Assembly (NCBI GenBank): GCA_024642505.1
Contig: JAHEAZ010000020.1
Location: 1 to 40,246 of the forward strand
DNA: 40,246 nt
DNA from: Gammaproteobacteria bacterium
GTDB taxonomy: Bacteria; Pseudomonadota; Gammaproteobacteria; Steroidobacterales; Steroidobacteraceae
Direction of reading: 5' to 3'
Shown here in pieces: positions 1 through 8,151 of the stretch. The stretch's first letter is position 1; every line of letters starts with the position of its first letter. A model generated the notes under the pieces. The model saw only the letters and a program-made list of their open reading frames with translations. It had not been told where the DNA came from and ran no database searches. The position numbers and the translations under genes are program-made.

Positions 1-546
1 GCCACCCTGGATGAAGGTGCTCTCGCCCCAGTTGACCACCATGCTGCCGGCGCGCAGGCCAAGCTCGTGGCCACCAAGGTCCCAGCGGCCGTAGACAAAC
101 GCATCGAGCAGCCGGACGTAGGACCCGGCGAGGTTCTTGCCTGTCTCGGAGATCGGGGTACGTTCGGTCTTGCCCTGCTCGACCTCGTAGTCATACAGGC
201 CGTTGGCGCGGATAAACAGGCCGTAGCTGTCGCGACTCAAGGAAAGCTCGGTAACGAACTTGGCCGCGTTCGAGACGATGCCCTTCTTGTAGTTGAGGTT
301 GCCGTCATCGATGTTCGGGGAACGTCCGACGCCACCATTCGCGGTGCCGATGAGCCTTAGGTCGCGATCCTCCACCCGCCACAACTGGCCGTAGGACAGC
401 GTAGTGTTCCAGTTGCCGTCCCAGCTGCCCATCTTGAAATCAAACGCCTGCGCCGATCCGGCCGCGAGCAGGCCAGCCGTTAGCAGTGTCGCAGTCACAG
501 CGGTCCGCACCGGACGCGGCTGGACCTTGGCGAATTGAGTGATCAT
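1..546 (-). CDS. DUF1302-type outer-membrane protein, N-terminal part (cut by window edge)
   Basis: The reading frame runs from an ATG at 546 off the left end of the window (182 codons seen). The product opens with a Sec signal peptide: a basic start, a hydrophobic run and an AQA cleavage site at about residue 34. The mature part is rich in Gly, Asn, Trp and alternating beta-strand-like segments, and contains the phrase NWGESTFIQGG, which I recognise from the DUF1302 family of predicted outer-membrane beta-barrels. DUF1302 genes often sit beside DUF1329 genes, but that partner would lie outside this window. The start is backed by a purine-rich GGGGAA about 5 bases upstream. The substrate is unknown; roles in hydrophobic-compound handling are only suggested for the family. 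The gene is likely its own transcription unit, because about 200 bases separate it from plsB. Confidence 0.8.
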   Translation of the reverse strand, partial: MITQFAKVQPRPVRTAVTATLLTAGLLAAGSAQAFDFKMGSWDGNWNTTLSYGQLWRVEDRDLRLIGTANGGVGRSPNIDDGNLNYKKGIVSNAAKFVTELSLSRDSYGLFIRANGLYDYEVEQGKTERTPISETGKNLAGSYVRLLDAFVYGRWDLGGHELGLRAGSMVVNWGESTFIQGG

Positions 547-674
547 TGTGTTCCCCATTATCTGACGATCGAGAGCACCCGACAGACACAGGCCCGACTC
601 AGCAAGCTTGAGATTCAGGCCACCGTATGTGGCGTCGACACCAATCGAGGCGCTTTGCACACAACAGCGCCGGC

Positions 675-683
675 AGTATATCA
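675..683 (-). promoter_or_regulatory. Candidate extended -10 promoter for the DUF1302 gene
   Basis: On the minus strand the sequence reads TGATATACT, an extended -10 element (TG, one base, TATACT). It lies about 130 bases upstream of the DUF1302 start at 546, in the 202-base gap after plsB. No good -35 is visible, which extended -10 promoters can tolerate. The leader would be roughly 120 nt long. This is a sequence match only. Confidence 0.3.
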
Positions 684-748
684 GCGACAATTCTGCGGCC
701 TAGCCTAGGCCACTACCTACTCCAGACTTGTTTTGCACCGCAAGAAAA

Positions 749-3211
749 TTACCCGTGGGTGACCTGGAGAATACTGTTGCGGATCTGCTCCGATAGCACC
801 ACGCGGGCATCATCCGCCACCGCCAGCAGGGCCTCGCCGAACAGCAGTCGCCCCTCGGCCCCGGCTTCGATCACGCCCCGCGCCAGCAGCCGCCCGATGA
901 AGTCGCGGAACATCGTGCGGTCGAAGAACTCCGGTGCGTTCAGCCCGTAGAGCATCGCCATCCGCTGCGCCATCGCCGTGCAGCGTCGTTCGAGCCCGTC
1001 CTGGGTCAGCTCGCCGGTCCCGGCCCGCAGCAGCAGCGCGATCACCAGGTAGTAGCGCTCGATCGTCTGGATCGTCGCCTGGGCCAGCAGGGACAACTGC
1101 ACCGCCTCAACCGTGCCGGTGGACGGACGCCGCCAGACCTTGCCGTCTTCGCTCCGCTCCAGCAGGCCGTTGCGCGCCAGCGTGTCCAGCACGGCATCGA
1201 CCACACCCGGCACCTCCTCCTCGGTCCACCGCAGGGTCAGTTCCTGCCTGACATAGGGATAGGCGCGCCAGACCAGACGGTGCACGTCCTCGCCGCGCAT
1301 GGCCGCGTTGTTCAGAAACGCGCAGGCCACCAGCGACGGCAAGGCAAACAAATGGATCACGTTGTTGCGATAGTAGGTGCACAGTACCGCCCCCTCCTCG
1401 GGCATCCTGATCACGTCGCCGAGCGGGTGCGGTTGCCGCTCGAGCACCTGCATCGCCTCGCCATGGCGGATCATCGCGGCCCCACCGATCTCGGGAAGCG
1501 CCACGTCGGGCGAATAGGGGCATTGCTTCAACAGTTCGACATACAGCTCGAGTAACCGGATCAGGTCCGCCTCGACCATGGCCTGCCGCGGCGTCGCCAG
1601 CAATGCGACGCCGAGGAGGTTGATCGGCGTGACTGCGGCCGCCGCGTTGATCCGCCGCATGATCGTCCCGGCGACGCCATCGATGGCTGCGGCAAACCAC
1701 GGCGGGCGGGCGTCGTCTGAACCGATGGACTGCTTCCAGTCAGGTTCGACGCGTGCGATCGCATCCGCCAGCAGCACGGGCTCACCGAAGCTGACATGCA
1801 CCTTGCCGAAGCGCTGGCGCAATGCCGGCAGGGTCCTCATCAGCCCGAACACAGACTCACTTTCCTTCGCCTTCCCGGACAACTCGCCGATGTAGGTCCT
1901 GCCTTCGAACAGGCGCTCGTAGCCGAAATAGACCGGCACATAGGCGACCGCGCGCTGCGGATTCCTGAGAAAGCTGCGGACGGTCATCGCCAGCATTCCG
2001 GTCTTGGGGGTCAGCAGCCGACCGGTACGGCTTCGCCCTCCTTCGATGAAGAACTCGATGGGGTGGCCACGTCCCATGAGCACGTCGACGTACTTGGTGA
2101 AAACGACCGGGTACAGGCCGCTGCCGCGGAAGGAACGGCGGATGAAAAAGGCGCCGCCCATGCGCAGGAAGCGGCCGATGACCGGCAGGTTGAGGTTGAT
2201 TCCCGCGGCGACGTAGGGAACAGCGTAGCCGCGATAGTAGATGACGTAGGACAGCAGCAGGTAGTCCATGTGGCTGCGGTGGCAGGGCACGTAGGCGATC
2301 TCGCAACCCGCCGGCAGGCGGTCGAGATGTTCCGCGTTGCGCACGTCGACACCGTCGTAAAGCCGGGTCCACAGCCAGGTCAGCAACCGGTCCATGAGCC
2401 GAACGAAGGCATGTGAATAGTCAGCCGAGATCTCCATCGCCAGCTTGCGCGCCTGCCGCAGTGCCTCCCGCCGGGTCACGTTTCGTTCCCGCATTTCCTG
2501 CCTTACGGCCTGTCGCACGGCGCGTGTGTGCAGGACCTGCGCCACCATCACCCGCCTCGTCGCAAGTTCCGGACCGACGCTGTCGACACGCATGTGGCGG
2601 AATTCGGCGCGCAGGTCCTTGAGCAGTCTTCGCGCCGCGCGGGCCGGGTCCTGCCCCTCGATGACCCAGGACCGGACCGGCCGCGGGTCGCCGAAGCGGA
2701 TCAGCGTCGCGCGGCCGTTGAACAGCGCCGACATCGACCGCCTGAAGGGACCCACCAGCGCCCAGCTCTCGGATAGCACGAGGTCGAGCCAGGAACGCTC
2801 ACGCTGAGGCGCACGGCCCCAGAAAACCGCCACCGGAACGATATCCAGCTGCAGCTCCGGATCGGCAGCCGCGGCAGCCATGGCCGACTGGAGTTCCGGC
2901 GGCATGCGCCTGTCGGGGCGCTTGCGCAAGACGCCGGCGCGTCGCTCGAGTGCAACGTAGGAACGTGGCAACAGCAGGTTCCCGGTGGCCAGCCGTTTGC
3001 CGGGCCTGCGCAGTCCCGCGTCCATGCAGACCTGCTCGACCGCCAAGAAATCGGAAAGGCTGCGCTCGTCCAGCACGTACAGCACTGGACGCGTCCTTCC
3101 ACTGAGCCGCGTGGCCGCGTCGGCCGGCGCGACGGTGGGTCGCACGAAGAGACGGGAGATGCCGCGCATCATCCACAGGAAACTACGGTCGAGTCCGAGA
3201 AAATGAATCAT
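749..3211 (-). CDS. plsB: Glycerol-3-phosphate O-acyltransferase PlsB
   Basis: An 820-residue protein matching PlsB in length and motif order. It transfers an acyl group from acyl-ACP or acyl-CoA to sn-glycerol-3-phosphate, the first step of phospholipid synthesis, at the inner membrane. The acyltransferase block I motif HRSHMD is at about residues 311-316 (the His and Asp are catalytic). The glycerol-3-phosphate-binding motif FIEGGRSRTGR starts near residue 388. A long N-terminal extension and a C-terminal helical domain are present, as in E. coli PlsB. The start ATG has only a poor ribosome-binding site, but the first residues fit the family. It is the last gene of a same-strand series beginning with the tail-sheath-like gene, with 75 bases separating it from the small lipoprotein upstream. 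Nothing in the sequence looks odd. Confidence 0.96.
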   Translation of the reverse strand: MIHFLGLDRSFLWMMRGISRLFVRPTVAPADAATRLSGRTRPVLYVLDERSLSDFLAVEQVCMDAGLRRPGKRLATGNLLLPRSYVALERRAGVLRKRPDRRMPPELQSAMAAAAADPELQLDIVPVAVFWGRAPQRERSWLDLVLSESWALVGPFRRSMSALFNGRATLIRFGDPRPVRSWVIEGQDPARAARRLLKDLRAEFRHMRVDSVGPELATRRVMVAQVLHTRAVRQAVRQEMRERNVTRREALRQARKLAMEISADYSHAFVRLMDRLLTWLWTRLYDGVDVRNAEHLDRLPAGCEIAYVPCHRSHMDYLLLSYVIYYRGYAVPYVAAGINLNLPVIGRFLRMGGAFFIRRSFRGSGLYPVVFTKYVDVLMGRGHPIEFFIEGGRSRTGRLLTPKTGMLAMTVRSFLRNPQRAVAYVPVYFGYERLFEGRTYIGELSGKAKESESVFGLMRTLPALRQRFGKVHVSFGEPVLLADAIARVEPDWKQSIGSDDARPPWFAAAIDGVAGTIMRRINAAAAVTPINLLGVALLATPRQAMVEADLIRLLELYVELLKQCPYSPDVALPEIGGAAMIRHGEAMQVLERQPHPLGDVIRMPEEGAVLCTYYRNNVIHLFALPSLVACAFLNNAAMRGEDVHRLVWRAYPYVRQELTLRWTEEEVPGVVDAVLDTLARNGLLERSEDGKVWRRPSTGTVEAVQLSLLAQATIQTIERYYLVIALLLRAGTGELTQDGLERRCTAMAQRMAMLYGLNAPEFFDRTMFRDFIGRLLARGVIEAGAEGRLLFGEALLAVADDARVVLSEQIRNSILQVTHG

Positions 3212-3286
3212 TGGGTCATTCTTGCAGGCGCTCGCTGTCGCTGCCGGCCCGGCTGCTGGTGGCCAGCCCTGCTGCGATGCGCTGGC

Positions 3287-3517
3287 CTATTCCTCGGATC
3301 CGTCGCCTTCGCTTTCGCGCAACTGTTTCTCGAGGGCTTCGCGATGCGCGTCCATCGCGGCGTTGGTGCGATCCTCGGCCTTCTGCGGCGCTGTGACGAG
3401 GTCGCGAAAGACAGTCTCCTCCGGCTTCATCACCTCGCGCTCCTTCTTCTCGCCGCCGCCGCAGGCAGCAAGCAGCCCGAACAGGAGCATCGCAATCGTT
3501 CTGACTGGCTGGGGCAT
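3287..3517 (-). CDS. Small lipoprotein, unknown function
   Basis: A 76-residue protein with a clear lipoprotein signal: the hydrophobic stretch AMLLFGLLAAC ends in a lipobox with the acylated Cys at residue 19. A Gly run and a charged, Lys/Glu-rich, probably helical mature part of under 60 residues follow. I chose the ATG at 3517 because it places the lipobox correctly and is preceded by a purine-rich GGGGGAGAG. The frame stays open further upstream, but that extension has no lipoprotein logic and overlaps the hydrolase gene antiparallel to nothing useful. It lies 116 bases after the alpha/beta hydrolase and 75 bases before plsB on the same strand. I do not recognise a family. It is probably anchored in the inner or outer membrane, facing the periplasm. 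Confidence 0.65.
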   Translation of the reverse strand: MPQPVRTIAMLLFGLLAACGGGEKKEREVMKPEETVFRDLVTAPQKAEDRTNAAMDAHREALEKQLRESEGDGSEE

Positions 3518-3633
3518 GCAAGCTCTCCCCCCGGGAAATGCCGGCAGTCTACCGCGAACCGACCTTGGAAGGATCGCACGGCAGGACGCGCCGGCCGGGG
3601 GGCCGCCGCTGCCGTCGCGGCTGCCGCGACGAG

Positions 3634-4158
3634 TCACTTCTTTTGCAGATAGGGCAGGTCCAGTGCGACCAGGAAGTACTCGAACAGGTAGTTGATCAGG
3701 GTAATCTGGTCTTGCATGCGGTGATCGGAGTTGATGATGTGTAGCGTCGCGCCATATTCGCGCGCGTAGCGGATGCTGTTTTCGACCGGCACCACGGAGT
3801 CCTTCCAGCCATGCACGATGGTCATCGGGCATTCGGCCGGCTTCGGGGTCAATTCCTCGTGGCCGGGCATGTAGAAGGCTGGCGCCAGCAGGAACAGGCC
3901 GCGCGCGCGCAGCAGGGCCGATGCCGAGGTCGCAACGTGCCCGCCCATGCTCGACCCGACCAGCACCAGGTCGCCACGCAGGTCGCGGCAGAAGCTGAGC
4001 AACCTGGTCACCCTGTCCTTCGGGTCGCCGATCCCACGGTAGTCGACGGAATCCGCCTCGAAGCCCTCGCTGCGCGCTACCTCGGCCATGGCCGCGATCT
4101 TCGATCCCCAGGGGCCGCTTTCCTTGCCGTGAGAGAAAATCACGTGTCGTCTGGGCAT
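3634..4158 (-). CDS. Small alpha/beta hydrolase (YqiA/RBBP9-like esterase fold)
   Basis: A 174-residue single-domain alpha/beta hydrolase without a signal peptide, so cytoplasmic. The N-terminus carries an oxyanion-type IFSHGKESGPWGSK segment. The nucleophile elbow is GSSMGG with Ser70. HGWKDSVVP supplies the likely acid and SDHRM the likely catalytic His. The start at 4158 (MPRRHVIFSHG) gives the expected short lead into the first beta strand; the frame extends upstream into the neighbouring gene but without homology-like sequence. It begins 49 bases after the alkyltransferase-like gene. The substrate cannot be told from sequence; relatives are esterases or lipases of broad or unknown specificity. 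Confidence 0.85.
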   Translation of the reverse strand: MPRRHVIFSHGKESGPWGSKIAAMAEVARSEGFEADSVDYRGIGDPKDRVTRLLSFCRDLRGDLVLVGSSMGGHVATSASALLRARGLFLLAPAFYMPGHEELTPKPAECPMTIVHGWKDSVVPVENSIRYAREYGATLHIINSDHRMQDQITLINYLFEYFLVALDLPYLQKK

Positions 4159-4207
4159 GGGCCGCTCCGCTGATGCCGACCGCGATGTTACCACCGGGTC
4201 GGTGGAG

Positions 4208-4612
4208 TCACGATGACGAAGCAGGCGGACCCCACAGCACGCGATCGAGGCTGCTTGGATCGTCCGGCCCCTTGCACCGCACACGTCCACCCTCGAACCG
4301 GACTCCTTCGGCGGCGAGTTTGCGCCGCTGCAGGGAGTACAGCCGAGTGCCCTCCGGAAAGCTGATGCGGCCACTGGCGTTCAACACACGATGCCAGGGA
4401 AGGTTCAGCTCGCGCGGCGCCACTTTCAGTGCGTAGCCAACCAGGCGCGCGCGTCGCGGTAGTCCAGCCCGGCTGGCTACGCCACCGTAGCTGTCCACCT
4501 GCCCAGAGGGAATGGCCGCAATCGCACGCCAGATCTGCTCGAGCGTATCCTGGTCGGTACTCACCGGCTGCGACCGTGCACGGAAAGAACGCCCTGCGGA
4601 GTCACGCGACAT
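4208..4612 (-). CDS. atl: Alkyltransferase-like protein (ATL, MGMT fold without the acceptor cysteine)
   Basis: A 134-residue protein with the C-terminal DNA-binding fold of O6-alkylguanine-DNA alkyltransferases. The active-site PCHR motif reads PWHRV, with Trp73 where the alkyl-accepting Cys would be. This is the hallmark of ATL proteins (E. coli YbaZ type), which bind O6-alkylguanine lesions, flip the base and hand the site to nucleotide excision repair rather than repairing it. Conserved flanking features (SYGGVA near residue 41 and the GYAL segment near residue 59) remain. The ATG at 4612 lies 9 bases after the stop of the sheath-like gene with GGAG just upstream, suggesting translational coupling. 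A GTG at 4564 would give a more typical 118-residue ATL but has no ribosome-binding site. Confidence 0.88.
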   Translation of the reverse strand: MSRDSAGRSFRARSQPVSTDQDTLEQIWRAIAAIPSGQVDSYGGVASRAGLPRRARLVGYALKVAPRELNLPWHRVLNASGRISFPEGTRLYSLQRRKLAAEGVRFEGGRVRCKGPDDPSSLDRVLWGPPASSS

Positions 4613-4621
4613 CCGCTCCGG

Positions 4622-6247
4622 TCAACCCGCCTGGATGAAAGGCAGGGGTTCCACGGCGTCGATCAGCGCTTCAGGATGCGCGGTCTGCGCCTGGAGGCGA
4701 TTGAGGCTGACCGGCTTCACCCGGCTGCCGCCGGCGCGATGACTGACGAGGAAGGAATGGAACTGGCCCGCGCGGGAAGCGGGAAAACCAAAGAGCAGGT
4801 TGACCGCACCCCGATCCCGCTCGCGATTTCGATTGATGCGCTCGTCGCAAACCACGAACCAGCGATCGTCCGGCGCCCGGCCCGCGAACGCGCCCTCGGC
4901 CTCGAGCGATTCAAAGAACGCACGCAACTGGCTGCTCGCGCGGTTCCACAATGCCGGTTCGTTCGGCTCGAACAGCATCCAGCGCGTACCGCGCTCGATG
5001 CTGTTGAGAACGAACAGCGCTAGTCTGCGGCGACCCAGCAGCCGCCAGTCGGGCGACTGGGCGCCAGGACCCGCCAGCGTGCGGGCCGCAGGCCGGCTGC
5101 TGCCCGGAGCGCGAGACGCAGCAATGACGTTGATTCCCAGGGCTGCCAGCCTCAGCCGATCGTCTTCGCCGACCGGGCAAAGCGGCCGCAGGCTGGGCCT
5201 CAGCACGGCCTCGTCTCCCGTCGGCATGGACCAGAATCGGCCGTGCTCGTCTCCGCGCACCAGCATACCGGCGACCGCGCCACAGGAACTGAATGCCTCG
5301 AAACGCCCACGCAGCTTGTCAAGCGCGAGAAGCCGCGGGAAGTACATCACCGCATCTTCGCTCGCGAAACCCCAGTCGCGTGCGCCGGAGATGGCGGCCT
5401 CGGGTGTGTCCCAGACGAGCGGCGGATCGACGACGAGAAGCGCCCGGCGATCGCGACAGTAGCGGTTGGCCACCAGCAAGGTGCTGGGACCTATGTCGAC
5501 GTCGCGCGAGAGCGGCGGAATGCACAGGAAATTAATGGTCTCTGCCGCGCCCAGCGCGAACAGCCCCGTGCCCTCCGCAGCCGATCCAATGATGTCGTAG
5601 TCGGTCAACGGGCCGCCGTCGTCCCCGTCTGAACTGGAGTTGACGTAAGCGGCCAGACCGCGACCGCCGGTGGCCCTTGTGAGCGCTGGACGGATCGCCG
5701 GGACGTCGCCGGCAACCCGGGCCAGCTGGGACTCCACCAGCGCGGTCGCGACGAACCGCGAGGACTGCGGATCGGCGGACAGCCGGCGGTATATTTCCTG
5801 ATCCTCGATGTGCTCGGAACCGTGGCTGCGGACTCGCTGAAGCACCAGGTTGAAGCGGTCCTGCTCGTTATCGCCGATGCCGTCGTAGTCCACGGCGGCA
5901 CGCAGGAATTCCCGCGTACCCGTCGCCACGGCGCGCAGGGTAAGCCATTCGTCCGCTGCCGGCAGCAGCAGCGTACAAGGTCGCGCGCCGTTCGCGACCC
6001 GGACGACAATCGCGGTCGATCCGCCGGCCTCGAAGAACTGCTCGACTGCGTACGACACCGTGCTCGGCTGCCACAGGCCACCGAAAAAACGTTCGAAATC
6101 GGCGAAACCGCGGATCAAGACCGGGCGATTAAGGGGACCACGGAGTGTCCGCCCTATGAAGGCAGTAACGCCTGTCGGCGCACGGGCAATGGACTGCTCG
6201 GCACCAGCGTCTTCGCGAACGTCTATCCCGGTGAGTCGATCAGCCAC
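4622..6247 (-). CDS. Contractile-tail sheath-like protein, isolated
   Basis: A 541-residue protein that reads as a tail sheath of contractile injection systems or myophages. The N-terminal region has TGVTAFIGRTLRGPLNRP and a FADFERFFGG segment followed by AVEQFFEAGGSTAIVVRV. The C-terminal region has a long helix containing LNSIERGTRWMLFEPN and a hydrophobic block with NLLFGFPA, the usual inner-ring domain of sheath monomers. The middle (about residues 100-390) is a family-specific insertion. GTG at 6247 is chosen because AAGGGGAG lies 6 bases upstream. No tube, baseplate, spike, terminase or capsid gene is nearby; the neighbours are housekeeping or repair genes. It could be a remnant, a domesticated structural protein, or one part of a system whose other genes lie elsewhere. 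Function here is unknown. Confidence 0.85.
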   Translation of the reverse strand: MADRLTGIDVREDAGAEQSIARAPTGVTAFIGRTLRGPLNRPVLIRGFADFERFFGGLWQPSTVSYAVEQFFEAGGSTAIVVRVANGARPCTLLLPAADEWLTLRAVATGTREFLRAAVDYDGIGDNEQDRFNLVLQRVRSHGSEHIEDQEIYRRLSADPQSSRFVATALVESQLARVAGDVPAIRPALTRATGGRGLAAYVNSSSDGDDGGPLTDYDIIGSAAEGTGLFALGAAETINFLCIPPLSRDVDIGPSTLLVANRYCRDRRALLVVDPPLVWDTPEAAISGARDWGFASEDAVMYFPRLLALDKLRGRFEAFSSCGAVAGMLVRGDEHGRFWSMPTGDEAVLRPSLRPLCPVGEDDRLRLAALGINVIAASRAPGSSRPAARTLAGPGAQSPDWRLLGRRRLALFVLNSIERGTRWMLFEPNEPALWNRASSQLRAFFESLEAEGAFAGRAPDDRWFVVCDERINRNRERDRGAVNLLFGFPASRAGQFHSFLVSHRAGGSRVKPVSLNRLQAQTAHPEALIDAVEPLPFIQAG

Positions 6248-6367
6248 CGGAGGCTCCCCTTGGTTTGGGGAAGGTTAGCACATCGCCGTGTCACCCCCGC
6301 CAATCGACCGGCGCCGTGTTACAGAATCTCCGGTAATTGCACCATCGCGTGGGGTGAGCGGAGCGGC

Positions 6368-6550
6368 TCAGCGGCGCTTGCGCGGCGGTGTCTTCCTGTC
6401 GCCGCCCGGACCGGATCCGCGGGCCGACTGCCGTTCCCGAGCCCGTCGTAGTTCTTCGTCCTCGGCGCCGAGCATTTCCTCGCGCTTGCGCTCGATCTCC
6501 GCGAGCATGACCTTCATCCATTCGCTGTGCATCGCCATTCGCCGGGACAT
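6368..6550 (-). CDS. Small basic helical protein, unknown
   Basis: A possible 60-residue protein. It starts with a Met-rich helix (MSRRMAMHSEWMKVMLAEIE), continues with a charged Glu/Arg coil and ends in a Gly/Pro/Arg/Lys-rich basic tail that could bind nucleic acid. The ATG at 6550 is 26 bases after the stop of the 65-residue gene upstream, but the ribosome-binding site is weak; an internal Met at residue 6 is another option. Composition looks protein-like rather than shadow-like, although the reverse strand has no competing gene to judge against. I do not recognise a family. Confidence 0.45.
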   Translation of the reverse strand: MSRRMAMHSEWMKVMLAEIERKREEMLGAEDEELRRARERQSARGSGPGGDRKTPPRKRR

Positions 6551-6576
6551 CAATGCCCGGATTCTAGACCAGCCCT

Positions 6577-6774
6577 TCAGTGAATGGGCGAGCAGTGCAC
6601 GACCCGTACCTGGTCCCTGGCGACGCCAAGCGATCGGCACACTGCCGCGCCGACTGCCTCCCGCACGTCACGTGCGAGGTCATCATCGCTGACGGTAATG
6701 ATGCCGTTGTACTGACGGGCAGAGGAATGCCCGGGGCGTTCAACCAGCACTGTGGTGTAGTACTTGAGATCCAT
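6577..6774 (-). CDS. Small conserved-looking hypothetical protein (65 aa)
   Basis: A 65-residue soluble protein beginning MDLKYYTTVLVERPG, with alternating hydrophobic residues, an acidic SDDDLARDVREAV helix and a C-terminal VRVVHCSPIH strand. This looks like a small alpha/beta unit. The ATG at 6774 has a very good Shine-Dalgarno sequence, GGAGGAG, 11 bases upstream, which is the best evidence that the gene is real. It sits 84 bases downstream of the L,D-transpeptidase and just upstream of another small gene, all on the minus strand. No family is recognised. Confidence 0.6.
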   Translation of the reverse strand: MDLKYYTTVLVERPGHSSARQYNGIITVSDDDLARDVREAVGAAVCRSLGVARDQVRVVHCSPIH

Positions 6775-6858
6775 GGCCGGTCGGTCTCCTCCCCCGGGAA
6801 GATCGGCAGGCGGGCGCAGGCCTTTAGCGGGCGGCGGGAAGCCCGTCGTAGCGCTACT

Positions 6859-8070
6859 TCAACGGACCGCGGTATCGCGTGCGGCAGGATCCCGCTCGGA
6901 CAGCAGTTCGCGGAATTCGCCCTCGTCCTCGTACTGATTCTCGTTTCCATCCCAGGTCGCCCCGGACGGCAGTGCATTACGGACCTCCGGTGCGGCCGCC
7001 AGGACCACTGGCAGGGATCCCTCATGGCCGCGGCTGACCGCCAGTGGAATTCCGCTGGGTTCCTCTGCAACCTCGCGGGCGCGGTCCCAGTTGATGGCGG
7101 TGTCGGCTGCGACGATTCGCTTCCACAGCGGCGACTTCGACTTCGCGCCTTTCTTCCTCAAGCCTGCTGGCCCGTGTTCCCAGTTGCGTTCGTCGTCGTC
7201 GAGCGGGCCGTAGGCCTGCACGTACAGTACGTCTTGCTGCCAGCCCAGCAGGTAGGGCTGGTTGACCACGGTCACGGTAGTGCCCACAGGGATGTCGTCG
7301 AAGACCTGCGAAATGTCTTCGGGATAGAGGCGGATGCAGCCGTGACTGACGCGCATGCCCACACCATACGGCTTGTTCGTGCCGTGCATCAGGTAGCTCG
7401 GCCAGCCGAGGCGCATCATGTGGCGACCCAGCGGGTTATCCGGTCCGGGCGGCACTTTGGCTGGCAGCGGGTCGCCGTTTTCCGCATGCTCCTTGCGAAC
7501 CGAGGCGGGCGGCGTCCAGCTTGGATCCTTGACCTTCGAGACGATCTTGGTCCGGCCTTCCGGCGTGCTCCAGCCGACCTTGCCGATTCCGATCGGGTGG
7601 GTAACAACCTCCAGTGGCGCTGCCTTGTCCTTGCGCGGCGGGTAATAGAACAGCCGCATCGCCGCGAGGTTGATGACGAGCCCCTCGCGCGGCGCGTCCG
7701 GCAGCACGAAGCGCGTCGGTAGCGTCACACGGGTGCCTTCGCCGGGGAGCCACGGATCGACGCCCGGGTTGGCGCGGACAATTTCCTCATAGCCTATGTT
7801 GAAGCGCCTGGCGAGGTCGGGCAGCGTGTCCTCGTGACGGGCAATCGTCACCTGTACGCGACCAACGAGATCGCTGTCTTTCTCTACCACGAAGTGATGA
7901 GTGGCCTCGGCAAGCGGCGCCTCGGGCGCTGCAACAGGTTCCGCCAGCGGCGGGGGCGGCTTGGGTTCCTTGCGCCACAGCGATTCGAACGGCACGCAGG
8001 CCGCAGTGCTGAAGGCGAGCAGCAGGATCGCTGACAGGCGCCACGGGCGCCCGCGGTCGGGTGTTCGCAT
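6859..8070 (-). CDS. LysM-L,D-transpeptidase lipoprotein (YkuD/ErfK family)
   Basis: A 403-residue envelope enzyme. The N-terminus is a lipoprotein signal ending in TAAC (Cys25). A Pro-rich linker follows, then a LysM-like peptidoglycan-binding segment at about residues 72-118 (TIARHEDTLPDLARRF), then the YkuD catalytic domain. The catalytic signature is HGTNKPYGVGMRVSHGCIRL with His229 and the nucleophile Cys245. Such enzymes make 3-3 cross-links between meso-diaminopimelates or attach lipoproteins to peptidoglycan; which one applies here cannot be decided. After the catalytic domain there is an extra tail of about 120 residues of low similarity to anything I know. It is the first gene of the minus-strand series that leads to the small proteins and the sheath-like protein. 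Confidence 0.93.
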   Translation of the reverse strand: MRTPDRGRPWRLSAILLLAFSTAACVPFESLWRKEPKPPPPLAEPVAAPEAPLAEATHHFVVEKDSDLVGRVQVTIARHEDTLPDLARRFNIGYEEIVRANPGVDPWLPGEGTRVTLPTRFVLPDAPREGLVINLAAMRLFYYPPRKDKAAPLEVVTHPIGIGKVGWSTPEGRTKIVSKVKDPSWTPPASVRKEHAENGDPLPAKVPPGPDNPLGRHMMRLGWPSYLMHGTNKPYGVGMRVSHGCIRLYPEDISQVFDDIPVGTTVTVVNQPYLLGWQQDVLYVQAYGPLDDDERNWEHGPAGLRKKGAKSKSPLWKRIVAADTAINWDRAREVAEEPSGIPLAVSRGHEGSLPVVLAAAPEVRNALPSGATWDGNENQYEDEGEFRELLSERDPAARDTAVR

Positions 8071-8151
8071 GCGGGGATTATGACATCGCTATGTGCGGAC
8101 GTGTGCAAGCCCGTGCGTCGGCGCACGGCGACAGGGCGAATAGCGGCCGGT

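Noticed and set aside
697-711. GGCCTA/TAGGCC hairpin as plsB terminator
   Set aside because: Perfect 6-base-pair stem with a 3-base loop, but no T tract on either strand; may be a protein site or chance.
4622-6247. Prophage or complete phage-tail-like particle locus
   Set aside because: Only one structural gene is present; no integrase, attachment repeats, portal, tube or baseplate genes were seen on either side.
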